Source: Orientallactaga sibirica
Lineage: Eukaryota > Chordata > Mammalia > Rodentia > Dipodidae
Reading direction: 5' to 3'
NCBI GenBank assembly: GCA_036365145.1
Contig: JAEOAD010000005.1
Location: 558,001-622,000, forward strand
Length of the DNA stretch: 64,000 nt
Positions 34,126-45,552 of the stretch are shown in pieces. Every line of letters starts with the position of its first letter. Position 1 is the stretch's first letter. A program made the position numbers and the translations under genes. The notes beneath the pieces were generated by a model that saw only the letters and a list, made by a program, of their open reading frames with translations, had not been told where the DNA came from and searched no databases.

Positions 34126-34564
34126 AAAGAGATTATCCTGAGACAATTGTCAATATAAGATGTAGAGAAGGCCACTGAATGAGTGTAAAAAAAAAACAAA
34201 CTAAAATTCATAGAAAATAAGAGAATAGTTTTAAAATACTTGATAATAAAATGAAAATCAAAGCACAGTTAACAGAAAGTAGTAAGATACTTAAGTACTA
34301 ACATATTAATCATTAATTATAGCTATGATTTATAAATATCAATGTGAACTAAAATGAGGTTGAAAATACTACACAATAATTCCATATATGAGATGTACAA
34401 AAACAAATAAAAATGATCTCTTGAACTAGAATTAAGTATTTGCTATTGTGGGAAGAGCAACAGCCAGTAGGGGGCTCCACAGAAAGTTCCCTAGCACTGT
34501 CATGTTCATGTTCAAATTCCTTACCCATGGCTTGGCTTATGTTCATCATGTAAGATTCCAATAA

Positions 34565-34748
34565 CCTGGGCTAGAGAAATAGTCAGCAGTTAAGGCACTC
34601 ACCTGCAAAGTCTAAAGAAGGAAGTTTAATTCCCCAGTACCTACATAAAGAGATGCACAAAGTCATGCATGCATCTGTAGTTTGCAAACATCTGGAGGCC
34701 CTGGCGAGCCCATTCTTGTTCTCTCTCTCTCCTTGCATATAAATAAAA
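34565..34748 (+). repeat. DIP-like SINE with 13-bp TSD
   Basis: Flanked by AAGATTCCAATAA at 34552-34564 and 34749-34761. Starts CCTGGGCTAGAGAAATAG, with B-box remnant TTTAATTCCCCAG and a short CT tail. Immediately downstream an AT-rich AAATA-type microsatellite (34762-34835) has expanded. Confidence 0.9.
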
Positions 34749-34840
34749 AAGATTCCAATAAAAAATAAAAATATAAATAAATATAATATATATAAAATAT
34801 AAATAAAATATAATAATAAATAAAAATAAAAAAAGATTCT
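34749..34840 (+). repeat. A/T-rich microsatellite
   Basis: Array of AAATA/ATATA words following the DIP tail. It accounts for the Ile/Tyr/Phe-rich minus-strand frame 34641-34895. Confidence 0.85.
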
Positions 34841-34859
34841 GTATCTTTATTATTCTTAT

Positions 34860-36285
34860 GTCAAGAAGTTTATTGAAGCAAATAAGGTCACTCACTCCTG
34901 GTTAGTGTTCTAGGATTCTCCTGATGCACTTCTGTGATGTGCATCATCACCTTTACTCCAGTTCTCAAGGCAAATGTGCAGAGTAGTTCTGAGTTTTACC
35001 ATCCATTTAATGACTCGTTTTTACTTAAAACTTCTAGGGATGTTAGTGGCCTCTTAGCTAGATGTTATAAGAGGCAACTGGTCTAGAATGCTTAAGAAAG
35101 TTGTGTAAGACTCTATCTTTGGTTGGCTATTTCTTTTCTTCATTTCTCTCTTGAAATTTCCCCTGATTAAATTCCCTAAGCTTCCTCTCTTTTGAATTCT
35201 GCTGCTATTACATAGTTGAACTATCACTGAAAGACACCAATGATGACTGGCTTCATATTATTAGTGTGGGGATTTAAATGTTCACTGATCCAAAATAACA
35301 TTCTTTTGTATGTTCTTTTGGATCCGCGAATGTTCTCACATTCACAAAAATATCAGGTATCTACTTTCATTCATCCACTGTAGTAATTCTGAAATATATT
35401 AAGTGACGTCTCCTTCATTCAGCAAAAAAAAGACAAAAAGTCCTTTCAGATAACTTACATCTGAATGTAAATTAACAAAATATTTAAAATACTGTATATT
35501 GTATGGCAACAAATGCTTAGGAGAAAAAATCAGATAATCAAATAGCTTTAAAACATAGCAATTTTCATGCTCCTTTGAGTTCTCTGTGCTTATGTGGAGG
35601 CTTCCTTGGAAGTGGGGAGTGAAAGGCAGCTCAACAAGCTAACCTCTCCAGCCTGGCTTCATTTACAACTCATGTTTTTATCTCTTTCACATAAAACATC
35701 ATCTTATAAAATTCCATTTGAATAAAGCACTCCATAAATTAAAATTAATTCATCTTATCTTTTGGGCTCCAAAAAATTTCAGCTTCTCAAAGAGTTTTCT
35801 AGTTACAGACTGCAGATGTGTCTATAAGTCAATAAAACACATTGTATATTTTATATTTCTGCTTCATGATTAAGTTATATATTAGCAAGCAAGCTTATTT
35901 TGTTGAGGACAGGTAACCCACATTAACTCATCTCTAAGACTATTGGGTGACCTTTCTAAAGACAAGGGCATGTGCTGAGTGCATTTGTCTACACATACGT
36001 GATAGAGTCATCAAACGAGTGAGAGAATGATCATCTTTTAATGGTGATTTGTTTTTGCACAATGCTGCTTAGCCATGTGGAAACAGGTCACCACTTTCAT
36101 TCTGAACCTAGCACTTTAATTAGCAAGTTCTAGCTTGTTTCAATAAACTCCTCTGGCACTAATATGGGGGTGCCATTGTTGTGGTTATGAAAGGCACACA
36201 AAAGTTACTTGAGAGAGAAGAGAGAAGAGGTGCCTCTTAAAACGAGAACTGTCAATGCTGAACAACCGGAGATTAGTAAAGACTC
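34860..36285. other. Anonymous sequence
   Basis: No recognisable repeat or gene. It may be ordinary intergenic or intronic DNA. Confidence 0.5.
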
Positions 36286-36299
36286 TTTTTCTGAGGCAA

Positions 36300-36529
36300 G
36301 CCAAACAGACTGTCTTTTTTAAATGCAAGAGTGCAAGAGAGAAAAAGGGAGAAAACTGGTGCACCAGGGCCTGCAGCCACTGCAATCAAACTGTGTCTGC
36401 TTGTGTGTACGTGCAACCTTGCACACTTGTGTCACTGTGCGTCTGGCTTATGTGGGACCTAGAGTGTCAAACGTGAGTCCTCAGGCTTCACAGGCATGTG
36501 CCTTAACTGGTAAGCCATCTCTCCAGCCC
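36300..36529 (-). repeat. DIP-like SINE, diverged
   Basis: GGTGCACCAGGGCCTGCAGC, CACTGCAATCAAACTG, CGTCTGGCTTATGTGGGAC and GCCATCTCTCCAGCCC. There is extra sequence between core modules (TGTGTACGTGCAACC). Flanking AAGACTC copies (about 36279 and 36530) may be a short duplication. Confidence 0.85.
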
Positions 36530-36539
36530 AAGACTCATT

Positions 36540-36945
36540 TTTTTGGTGTGTGTGTGTTTGTGTGAGTGTGTGTCATGATATGTATGTGTGTGTGTGTGTG
36601 TGCTCTCAGGTGTGTGTGTGTGTGCAGATGTGCACCCATGTGCATCCATGTGGAGGCCAGAGGAGACTGCTGGATATCCATCTCTTATCACTTACCCTCT
36701 TTTCCTTGAGACAGGGTCTCTCCCTCAACCTGGAGCTGCTATCAGTCATTGAGGCCCAGAGATTCTTCCATTTCCACCCTGCCTCTCCTGCAGACTGGGG
36801 TTGCAAACGTGTGTGTGTGTGAGTATGTGTGACCACACCCAGCTTTTTCACGTGAATCCTGGAGAGACGATCATGGTGGTGTGTAGCCTGAGCAGACTGC
36901 ATGCTTAAGCTGCAAGTGCCCTTCAGTGCCAAGGTATCTCTGAGC
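36540..36945 (-). repeat. (TG)n-led B4/B1-related repeat
   Basis: TG runs between 36546 and 36630 lead into GGAGGCCAGAGGAGACTGC, TTGAGACAGGGTCTCTCCC, CAACCTGGAGCTGC and ACCACACCCAGCTTTTTCAC. This is the layout of TG-led B4-like rodent repeats also seen at 14848 and 19005. All long frames across it come from the repeat. Confidence 0.6.
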
Positions 36946-36949
36946 CCAG

Positions 36950-37200
36950 GAAAGACTCAGTTTTCATCTATGTCTATATATTAAATCCAACCTTAGACAA
37001 GTTTCCATGATTAATGATAATGATATCAGTGATAGTGACTATTCAAAGCCCAAATGATCTAGAAGTAATGTGGCCATGCTTTTCTAAGATATAGTATCTA
37101 TTCCTCCAGGGGTTTTTACCCCTAAAATAGATTTAAAAGAATATAACTTTGCATGCATATTCACATATATAAAAATATACTAGAATGTCTTTTTTGTTGT
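36950..37200. other. Anonymous sequence
   Basis: AT-rich, nothing recognised. Confidence 0.5.
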
Positions 37201-37204
37201 TTTA

Positions 37205-37328
37205 CATATTTGAATCATTGATGAGGGTCCCTATGGAAGAGGGAGGACAGGGAGGAGGATAATGGAGTCACCATTATGAATGTAAAATTAGAATATTATA
37301 AATAAAAATGAATTATAAAAAAAGTAAC
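37205..37328 (+). repeat. Short L1 3' end, sense
   Basis: GATGAGGGTCCCTATGGAAG, GAGGGAGGACAGGGAGGAGG and ACCATTATGAATGTAAAATT then an A-rich end: the terminal ~110 bp of the same L1 family, inverse to 1100-1200 and 27440-27520. Confidence 0.7.
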
Positions 37329-38113
37329 TATGAGTGGAAAAAAAAGAGGACATATTGCTAAAGGGGAGAAAGATGTATCTTATACACTTGGTAAATGCAG
37401 GTGGAAATGGAAGGTGGCAGCAATTAAAATGGAGAGAAAACATATTCAAAGAGAAATATTAATTTGAATTTATAATTTCTTTACATATGCAAAGTCAGTT
37501 CAGACATGCATTTGAAGAAAATGTACACTTATAAAGAATTTTACATGGATATTATTAAAATTATTAGTGAGAATTTTTTCTTTGCTTGTTTCACCAGGCT
37601 GTTTTTTTTTTTTTTTTTTTTTTTTGTTAATCAAGAGGAGGTAAATTGCTATTATTTTTTTAGAAAACTTTGTATAAACCACACCAATGTTTATGTTTCA
37701 GAAAAAAACCACACATACATACACATATATGACATGAATATATAGAGATGCGATTTTTCTTTGAAATACATTTCATATGCAAATATAAAATATTAACTTA
37801 ATATTAAACTTAATTTCATGATATTAATGTTATTTCTCCTGTTAAACACTATGATTCTAATACTACAAACTATCATTTCTGTTGGCATCAATATCACCAA
37901 GTTGAACATTTCTGAACAATTTCAAAGTTTTAGCAACCCAGCAGTACAACAGACTATGATAAAAATGAAATTTAGAACCAAGGATTTGTACTCTGAGGGA
38001 ATAGGAACAGAAGCCAGATAGTGGAACATTCAAGTAATTTCCAGAAAGATACAAAAGAGGATTTAGAAGGTGAGAGTCCTGGATTCCAAAGTGCTGAGTC
38101 CATCTTTAGTTGT
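37329..38113. other. Anonymous AT-rich sequence
   Basis: Includes an oligo-T run at about 37603-37625. No gene. Confidence 0.5.
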
Positions 38114-38129
38114 AAAAGTAACAGACCAA

Positions 38130-38301
38130 GCCGGGCGTGGTGGCGCACGCCTTTAATCCCAGTACTCGGGAGGCAGAGGTAGGAGGATCGCTGTGAGTTC
38201 AAGGCTGCCCTGAGACTACATAGTGAATTTCAGGTCAGTCTGGGCTAGAGTGAAACTACCTCGAAAAACCGAAAAAAAAGAAAAAAAAAAAAAAGAAAAA
38301 A
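38130..38301 (+). repeat. B1 SINE with 16-bp TSD
   Basis: Flanked by AAAAGTAACAGACCAA at 38114-38129 and 38302-38317. GCCGGGCGTGGTGGCGCACG start, CTGTGAGTTCAAGGCTGCCC, ACTACCTCGAAAAACC, then a long A/G tail. It retains CpGs and an exact duplication, so it is a young copy. Confidence 0.97.
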
Positions 38302-38573
38302 AAAAGTAACAGACCAAACTTGCTCAGTGCAGCCAGTGCTCCTCAAGGATAGTCCCCGCATCTGTGCACTCACCATTATGTGGGAGTATGAGAGAAATAC
38401 AAAGCTTCAGGCCTTATTTAGACTAGTGAATTAAAAACTCCCAAGACTAAGGTCCATAATTTGTGCTTGTACCAAGCCGTTCAAATGATTCTTCTGTTTG
38501 AGCTAAGTTGCAATAGACTGTAAACTAGAATATTCTAGTAATGCACACCTAAATTTCTCAATAAGTGTGTAGC

Positions 38574-38751
38574 AGCCGGGCGTGGTGGCACACACCTTTA
38601 ATCCCAGCACTCACGAGGTAGAGGTAGGAGGATTGGAGTGAGTTTGAGGCCACCCTGAGACTACATAGCTAATTCCAGGTCAGCTTGGACTAGAGTGAGA
38701 CCCTACCTCAAAAAACCAAAACCAAAAACAAAAAAACAAGCAACAGAAAAG
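38574..38751 (+). repeat. B1 SINE with ~11-bp TSD
   Basis: AAGTGTGTAGC (38563-38573) versus AAGTGTATAGC (38752-38762). GCCGGGCGTGGTGGCACAC start and a CCTACCTCAAAAAACC end with an A-rich tail. Confidence 0.96.
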
Positions 38752-38762
38752 AAGTGTATAGC

Positions 38763-39219
38763 TTTGTTCAAATATTCTAAAATGTACTTTGAGGTACCCA
38801 TGCCAACTCTGAATCCTTATGGTATCTCAACCAACCATCTGTACAAATTTCTTGCTTCTCAACTGTAAATATTTTCTGGAAAACTAGTTCATTCGTCCTT
38901 CTTCAGCTTCTGTAACCAATAGTAAAAGCAGGCTCATTAGCTTTAGAAATTGAATAAGCAAAACCTTCAGATGTTAGAGAGGAAAGGTGAGAAGATCAAA
39001 GATCTTTAATAACTTTCGGAGATGTACTTTTAAAGGAATTTGAGAGAATCTTTAAGTTAAATCAACAAGAATAGCATTTCAGAACTTACAACTTCCACCA
39101 AATATCAGAACAACGTGACTCAGCACTATACTAATGAAATATAATTATCAAACTTTTTGGCATTATTTTTTGCTTTATTATTTAAACTATGTCTTTTTAT
39201 GGTAATATTTTCTAAGGTT
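38763..39219. other. Anonymous AT-rich sequence
   Basis: No recognisable element. Confidence 0.5.
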
Positions 39220-39235
39220 AACATGTAACTCTTTT

Positions 39236-39305
39236 TTTTAAATATCAAAGTTTTTTTGTTTATTTTTATTTATTTATTTGAGAGCAACAGACAGACAGAG
39301 AGAGA

Positions 39306-39348
<43 letters not shown>

Positions 39349-39502
39349 GACACACCAGTGCCATCAGCCACTGCAAACGAACTCCAGATGCATGCGCCAC
39401 CTTGCGCATCTGGCTTATGTGGGTACTGGGGAATCGAGCCTTGAACCTGGGTCCTTAGGCTTCACAGGCAAGCGCTTAACTGCTAAGCCATCTCTGCAGC
39501 CC
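39236..39502 (-). repeat. DIP-like SINE with 16-bp TSD
   Basis: Flanked by AACATGTAACTCTTTT at 39220-39235 and 39503-39518. Reverse order with GA-rich tail (39296-39345), AAACGAACTCCAGATGCATG, GCCACCTTGCGCATCTGGC and CCATCTCTGCAGCCC. Young-looking. Confidence 0.96.
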
Positions 39503-39518
39503 AACATGTAACTCTTTT

Positions 39519-40042
39519 CAAGTCCTCTGGTGCAGACAATAAAGCCAGTCTCATTTGCTGCCAAGAAATAATGACAAGTTCTTTAGTTTGTAAAGTTACA
39601 GAAAGAAATTATCACTCTGCAATGTACTTTTGCTTTTTCCAACTCTTCTGAAGTCTGGATCTGCATCATCAAACCAAAACTACTTCAACGCTTTGTCTGA
39701 TTCATGCAGATTTTCCTTGAAGCTCCTTTTTTTATTTTTTATTTTTGGTCTTACATAATGTAGGCTGAGTCACTGACCTGATGCTGGAGTCCCTGCTGCT
39801 CTGACAACAAGGACACAGAACACAGAGAACTGAAAGGCAGATTCCACAAAGGTCAGGGACTTGGTGAAGGCATGAAGATGTAAGCAAAACAAATAGAATC
39901 AATAGGTGACTCTAATTATTAAAGTAATATCCTCTCATTACTCCTCAGAATTAAACATTGAATTCTTAAAAAGTGAAATCTAACTACTTAATTACATTTT
40001 ATGATAAAAAATACAAAAATATGGGGTAATGAAGAGTGTATA
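39519..40042. other. Anonymous sequence
   Basis: No gene or recognisable repeat. Confidence 0.5.
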
Positions 40043-40057
40043 CTGAAATATGTATAT

Positions 40058-40275
40058 TTTAAATATTTTATTATTTATTTATTTATTTGAGAAAGAGAGA
40101 GAGAAGAGGCCTATAGAGAGTGAGAGTGGATGGGTGCACCAGGGCCTCTAGCTACTGCAAAGGAACTCCAGACATATGCACCAACATGTGCACATGGCTT
40201 ACGAGGGCACTGGGGAATCAAACCTGGAGCCTGAGGCTTCACAAGTGCCTTAACCACTAGGCAATCTCTCCAGCC
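40058..40275 (-). repeat. DIP-like SINE
   Basis: TTATTTATTTATTTATTTGA tail, GGGTGCACCAGGGCCTC core start, AGGCAATCTCTCCAGCC end. The flanks CTGAAATATGTATATTTTAA and CTGAAATATATTTAAAA look like a diverged target-site duplication. Confidence 0.93.
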
Positions 40276-40429
40276 TCTGAAATATATTTAAAAAAAAAAA
40301 AAAAAAGCACTTACAATACAGTACTTTAAAAAGCATGCTGAAATTAACTTGGAGTAATCATTAAAAGTTTAAAAAAAGTTCAACAATTTAATATTGGGTT
40401 TTATACATTGAATTTAAAATATCAGGCTC

Positions 40430-40627
40430 AGCAATGAAATCTGACAGAAATGAAAGTCTCCCTTACAATGACTGGCTGATGCTCTCACATCTCATAACCC
40501 CCAAACCTAGGGAGAATACCAGCAATCCCACTGACGAGGGCCCTGAGCGGTTGGGGGCAGAGAGAAGGGAAATGATGGTGCTAACATATGATGTATCCAT
40601 ACAACTTTCTACTTAATTAAAAAAAGG
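40430..40627 (+). repeat. L1 3' UTR end, sense
   Basis: Block with TCTCACATCTCATAACCCCC, GGGAAATGATGGTGCTAACA and TATGATGTATCCATACAA followed by an A run (40620-40625). It parallels the inverse of 52040-52130. The frame 40434-40616 reads this L1. Confidence 0.6.
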
Positions 40628-40639
40628 TCGACTTGAGCA

Positions 40640-41470
40640 TAGAAAGGCTTCTTTTCCCCCAAATTTTACTTCCTCTTCATTTATCTGTGAGTAGGTTAAT
40701 TAGCAATTCGACACCAACAGAAGCCTTTCCCAGTAAGGTGAGGGTGTGACAGCTCTTTAGATGTGCCCATTACTTGAGAAAAAATTATTAGCACACACAT
40801 GCAGAAGCCTGTTCTTTTACTAATTACATTTCTTGATCATGAAACTGTTTGGCAATTGCTGGACTCTTGGTTCATTATATGAGGGCTCCTTGTTTCTCTG
40901 TCTATGAGTCACTTCAAATCATTAGGATTAACATTGGGAATAAATCAGTGTTAATATTCATTAACTGCTTAAATAATGTCACAAAGACCCATGGAAATTA
41001 AATTGCACTAAATAAAAGACCAACTGAGCAAATTTCAATTTGTATAAGAAAATCTTCTGCACATGTGTCATACACTCACCTTACTGGGAAAGAAAATAAA
41101 TTAATTATTACAGGGCAGAAAGTAAAAGCAAATGGCTTATCTAAGTTACAGAGCATTTTAGGTCATGGTGTTAAGCTCTAAACATATCTTACCATTGCAT
41201 ACTGATGAGTAATATTTAATTATTCACACCTAAACATAGACATTATTCTTTACATAATAAGGGCAAGACAGGCTGTGTCCTGGAAGCTTGAAATATAAAT
41301 ATAAATATTGTGACTAAATAAGAAAAAATGTGTTTTAAAATAATTTCGCTTTTCTAATGATTGATGACTGTGTGTCACTAACTGAGACATTGCTTGTGAC
41401 TTAATTTAACCATAATAGTTACCTGAGAGAAAAGGAATTCCACATAAATAGTCTCTACAATATGCAAACA
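40640..41470. other. Repeat-free AT-rich block, candidate conserved noncoding sequence
   Basis: About 830 bp with no recognisable repeat although both sides are densely colonised. It is rich in AT core words (TAATTA, TTAATTAG, CATTAACTG) and has no coding frame. The absence of insertions and composition resemble a mammalian conserved noncoding element, but only a multi-species alignment can show that. Confidence 0.35.
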
Positions 41471-41548
41471 GTGGACTAAGTCCAGTTCCACAAACATTGT
41501 ATAAGGAAAAACTTTCTTTTTATTTGGTTAATAAGTTTAGATTTTTAA

Positions 41549-41614
41549 ATTTTTTAAATTATTTTATTTATTTTTGGAGAGAGACAGACAGAGCTAAAGG
41601 GAGAGGGGAGACAG
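41549..41614 (-). repeat. 66-bp tail-only DIP fragment with 18-bp TSD
   Basis: Flanked by ATAAGTTTAGATTTTTAA at 41531-41548 and 41615-41632. The insert contains only a reversed A-rich tail and the GA-rich (CT-rich on the sense strand) 3' segment of DIP. Confidence 0.85.
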
Positions 41615-41859
41615 ATAAGTTTAGATTTTTAACAAAGAATTTAAAATGGGCTTATTTTGGTAATTGCTAGCAGCAGAATTCTCTCAGCTCCAGAGCAGAT
41701 ACAATTCTTTTAAAACAAGACAAATAGTGAAAATAAGTCTGTGTAATAAAAAAAATTATACATGCTATTCTAGATGTAAATATGTAAAAATCTCGAAACC
41801 CCAATATCACTGAAATGCATTAAATAAACCTTAAATAAATAAAAAATTAATCATACATG

Positions 41860-41986
41860 TCAGAGTTGTGTGCCATGGCCTCAGCCACTCCCAGATGTGT
41901 CACTAGTTTGCATCTGTGTGTCTGGCTTATGTGGGATCTGAAGAGTTGAACATGGGTTCTGAGGCTTTACAGGCAAGCTCCTTAAC
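41860..41986 (-). repeat. Partial DIP-like SINE
   Basis: GTGTGCCATGGCCTCAGCCA, GTGTCTGGCTTATGTGGGAT and GGCTTTACAGGCAAGCTCC then TTAACTTT. Lacks the A-box end and the tail. Confidence 0.75.
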
Positions 41987-41989
41987 TTT

Positions 41990-43310
41990 CATTCTTTTAA
42001 TTTTCATTTTTTTTTATATGAGCAGAACTTCTTTTTGGTTATTCCAAATATGTTTGGTTATAATGCATGGCTGGATGGTGACTTCCATGGTTTTGAGTGC
42101 AGAGAACTTAGAAATTTTAACCCACATTATCAGAGGGGGGGAGACAGTGAGTGTGTCTTAAAGAGTTATCTTCAGATTGATTTAATAGTATATATTTTTG
42201 TTATTTGCTACAGATACTTAAAGTAGCAATGTTTATGATATTGCTTTTATTTGAATTTTCTATAAAAGACTGAGAAAGTCTCAATTCATGTAACTTTGTG
42301 GAGGGAAGCAATGTTCTGAATTGATAAAGGAATCCTCAGATGACCACTGTCTGGGGATTTAGATTATCTGATTCATATTTAAAACATAGTCATTAACTTT
42401 ACATAATATTGAACAAAAACTTGAAACTTTATGTGCCATAATTCTTTATATAATACTGGGAAAAAAATCTACACACACACACACATACACAAACACAACT
42501 TTTGTACAATAAAACATATCCAGCTCAACATAGTAACTGAGTTTTATGAGAAAATTGTAAGAGTTTGAACTGTGCCTTTTATAGCTCTCACCAAGAGAGA
42601 TAAGCAGTTTTCAAAATGCAATGTTGAATGTGAAAACAAAGTTTGGTTCCAAAATTTCTTCATGTTATCTGTTAGGAATTTTGAGAAAAATTACAAATTG
42701 AAATAATATCCACCAGAGGAAGTTAATGACACCTTTTAGATTTCACACAATGTAATATAAAATTCAATAACTTTAAAAATTGCCAATTTAGCCAACAAAT
42801 CTGTAGTTCCCTAAAAGAATGACAGTATTTTACTATGTATCTGTTTTTGATACTCTGGAAAGGCTTGTGCCTCTATTGCCTGTCCATATCATTCTTTTGC
42901 ATTCTCATTACAAACTAAATTTTTACTGGTCCCTTTGTAATTCTCCCTGATTATTAACAATGTTTCCCCTCAGGAAGTAACTTTCTCCGCCTCTAACCAT
43001 CAGAGAACTCAGTGAACCAAATGTGTTTAACCCTTCGAAATATATCCAAGTGAGAAACCTCTCAGAATATATAAGGCCCAGTACATTAGTTCATTTCCTG
43101 AATTTTGCTTCAAACGTCTCTAGGTTGCTAGCATGGGCCATGGGGCAAAGTTTCTTAATTCAAATTTCTTAACTTTGTGTATATCTATCTATCATCTGTC
43201 TATCATCTATCCATATTATAAACTGAACATATATGAGTTTATAGTACATGACTCAGTCAAATCTACTTTTCCAATGCTATCTACTTTTACACTCTTTTTT
43301 TTTTTTTGCA
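41990..43310. other. Anonymous sequence
   Basis: Contains a short (AC)n at 42471-42490 and a few TATC words at 43185-43205. No gene. Confidence 0.5.
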
Positions 43311-43315
43311 TTTCC

Positions 43316-45552
43316 TGTGGTGGTTTGATTCAGGTGTCCCCCATAAACTTATATGTTCTGAATGCTCGGTTCTCAGCTGATAGAGATTTGGGATATTAAT
43401 GTCTCTTGGAGGCAGTATATTGTTGAGGGCGGGCTTATGGGTATTATAGCCAGTGTCCCCTTGTTAGTGTTGGGCACACTCTCCTCTTGTTATTGTCCAC
43501 CTTATGTTGGCAAGGGGGTGATGTCCACCCTCTGCTCATGTCATCATTTTCCCTGCCACCTGACTATGTGGCTTTGGCCTTTTAGACCTTATTTTTAAGA
43601 GGAATGTGGATGAATTTGAAACCTTGGCCTAAGAGACATTTTGCAGTGCTGTAAGTACAGCTTGATGGATTATTCTGGTCAGAGTTGCAAGACCTGAATG
43701 TAGTAAGAACTATGGACTGTGAGGTTTGGCTTATGAGGGTGAAAATGAGATTTGTCTGGACTGGGCTAGAAGCAGTTTGTGTGAGAGGCTTGCTGTTATG
43801 CCTGTGTCCTGAGAAGTTGTGCAGGGTTGCATTGTGTAGAAATGGACTGGTGTGTGCAGAGGGATATGGTTCAGAAAGAAATCTTTGGGACAAAACTTCT
43901 ATCCATTCAGCTGCAATTATATGAGAGATTACAACCCTTGAGATTGGGCCAGCTGACCTGCATTGGGGCAACAGGAAGAAAGTAGACTCTTTTGAAGAGC
44001 CCTGAATGCTCAAGGAGTGTCCTGTTCTTCAATGTTTCAATCCCCCCCTGGATTAACAAATTGGCACCATACCTGGTATCCTGGAGTATAAGAAATGCAG
44101 GAAAGAGAGGTTCATTGAGTTTGCTATATGGTCTTCTGTTTTGGAAATGGCCACGGGCAGTGTGAAGCAGGTTTGCTAGATGCCTGCATGGAGACCTGAT
44201 GGAGATGTGAGTATGAGCCATGGGTTGCAGTGGAGACCCAGTGGAGATGCCGGGACCACTAGATGGCTGCTAAGGAAAGCTGCCAGCACTGGACTGTGAA
44301 TAGCCTAGCTGGAGGGGTGGAATTGGAACACCAGAGACTTGTTGCTATTTAGAATTATTGGACTTGGAGATTTGACGCTGACTAGAGTTGTTGGACTTGG
44401 AGCTACAGAGTTTGATGTTTGCCCTGGTTGTTTTAAATTTTGTATTGGTTGAATATTTCTTTGCTATGCTCAATGCCATCTTTTGCAGTGTGAATGTTTA
44501 ATCTGTCATTATGAGCTTTTGGTGGATTTATTTGGTATTTTGGCTCAGTTAAAAGACCTTGGATTATGGGGATGTTTGAACACAATTAGGATTGAAAAAA
44601 TATGGGAACTTTAAAAGTTGGACTGATTGCAATATATTGTATATCATGTATGGATATCAGTTTATGGGGGCCAGAGGCAGAATGTGGTGGTTTTATTCAG
44701 GTGTCCCCCATAAACTTATGTGTTCTTAATGCCAGGTTCCTAGCTAATGGAGATTTGGGAAATTAATGCCTCCTGGAGGGGGCAGGCTTATGGGTATTAT
44801 AGCCAGTGTCCCCTTGCCAGTGTTGAGCACACTCTCCTCTTGCTATTGTCTACCTTATGTTGGCAAGGAGTGATGGTAATGTCTACCCTCTGCTCATGTT
44901 TGTATTAGTCAGGGTTCTCTAGAGGAACAGAATGGACAGAATGAATTGTATTAAAAGGGAATTTATTGGGTTAGCTTACACAGTCCAGCAATAGCAGATT
45001 GTAGGTCCGAGAGTCAAGCAACCCGGTAGCTGCTCAAGCCACGAGGTTGGAGGCCTCAGCAGTCCCAATCCGGCACTGAAAACCTGGAGGCTTCCTGGAG
45101 AGACGCTGTTCTTCAGTCCACCCTGGTCTTCAGTCCACACTGGAGAGCAGCAACACCAAGCAGCGGAAAACACCAAGCACCCAGTGGCAAGGAGCAAGCA
45201 GCACCGGCAGCCAGGTGGGAGAGAGAGAGCCTTTCTTCCAAGAGCTTCTTTTTATCAACTAGCCCCCTCCTCCAAGAGGGGCCGCCCACTCTGGGGGAAG
45301 GCTTATCCCTGGGGGAAGGATTATTCCTTTTGTTAATCCTTCCTACAGGCAACCTCAGAGACACACTTATGAGGAATGTCTGTGGATTCCTAAACAAGTC
45401 AAGTTGACACAAACTTAACCATCACAATGTTGTCGTTTTCCCTGCCATCGTGGAGATTCCACTCAAGTCTGTAAGCCAAAATAAACCTTTTATCCCCACA
45501 AGCTGCTCTTGATCAGGTGATTCCTGCCAGCAATGCGAACCTGACTGCAACA
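43316..45552 (+). mobile_element. MaLR provirus with two LTRs
   Basis: Non-autonomous LTR retrotransposon relic. The 5' LTR (43316 to about 43558) begins TGTGGTGGTTTGATTCAG but lacks its last ~100 bp, passing directly into internal sequence (CTATGTGGCTTTGGCC). The internal region is about 1.1 kb (to 44682) and the 3' LTR (44683-45552) carries a nested solo LTR. Pentamers just outside are TTTCC (43311-43315) and CTTCC (45553-45557), a 4/5 match to a 5-bp target-site duplication as expected for ERVL/MaLR. No gag, pol or env product is discernible; the frames across it (e.g. 43582-44013 minus) are short and unrelated to retroviral proteins. Confidence 0.88.
44901..45426 (-). mobile_element. Solo LTR nested in MaLR 3' LTR, 5-bp TSD
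   Basis: Exact ATGTT duplication at 44896-44900 and 45427-45431. The 526-bp insert runs TGTATTAGTCAGGG to AACTTAACCATCACA on the plus strand. On the minus strand it therefore begins TGTGATGGTTAAG and ends CTGACTAATACA. A CCAATAAATTCCC poly(A) signal lies about 55 bp before its 3' end. Ends and duplication size fit MaLR/ERVL class; the start and end resemble MLT1/ORR1-type LTRs. Frames 44976-45197 and 45113-45412 (minus) lie within it. Confidence 0.93.

Noticed and set aside
36250..36932. Overlapping frames on both strands with His/Thr or Val/Cys repeats
   Set aside because: Produced by the DIP SINE, the (TG)n tract and the TG-led B4-like repeat.
43582..44013. 143-codon minus-strand frame
   Set aside because: Lies inside the interior of the MaLR element on the opposite strand and has no similarity I recognise to retroviral or host proteins.
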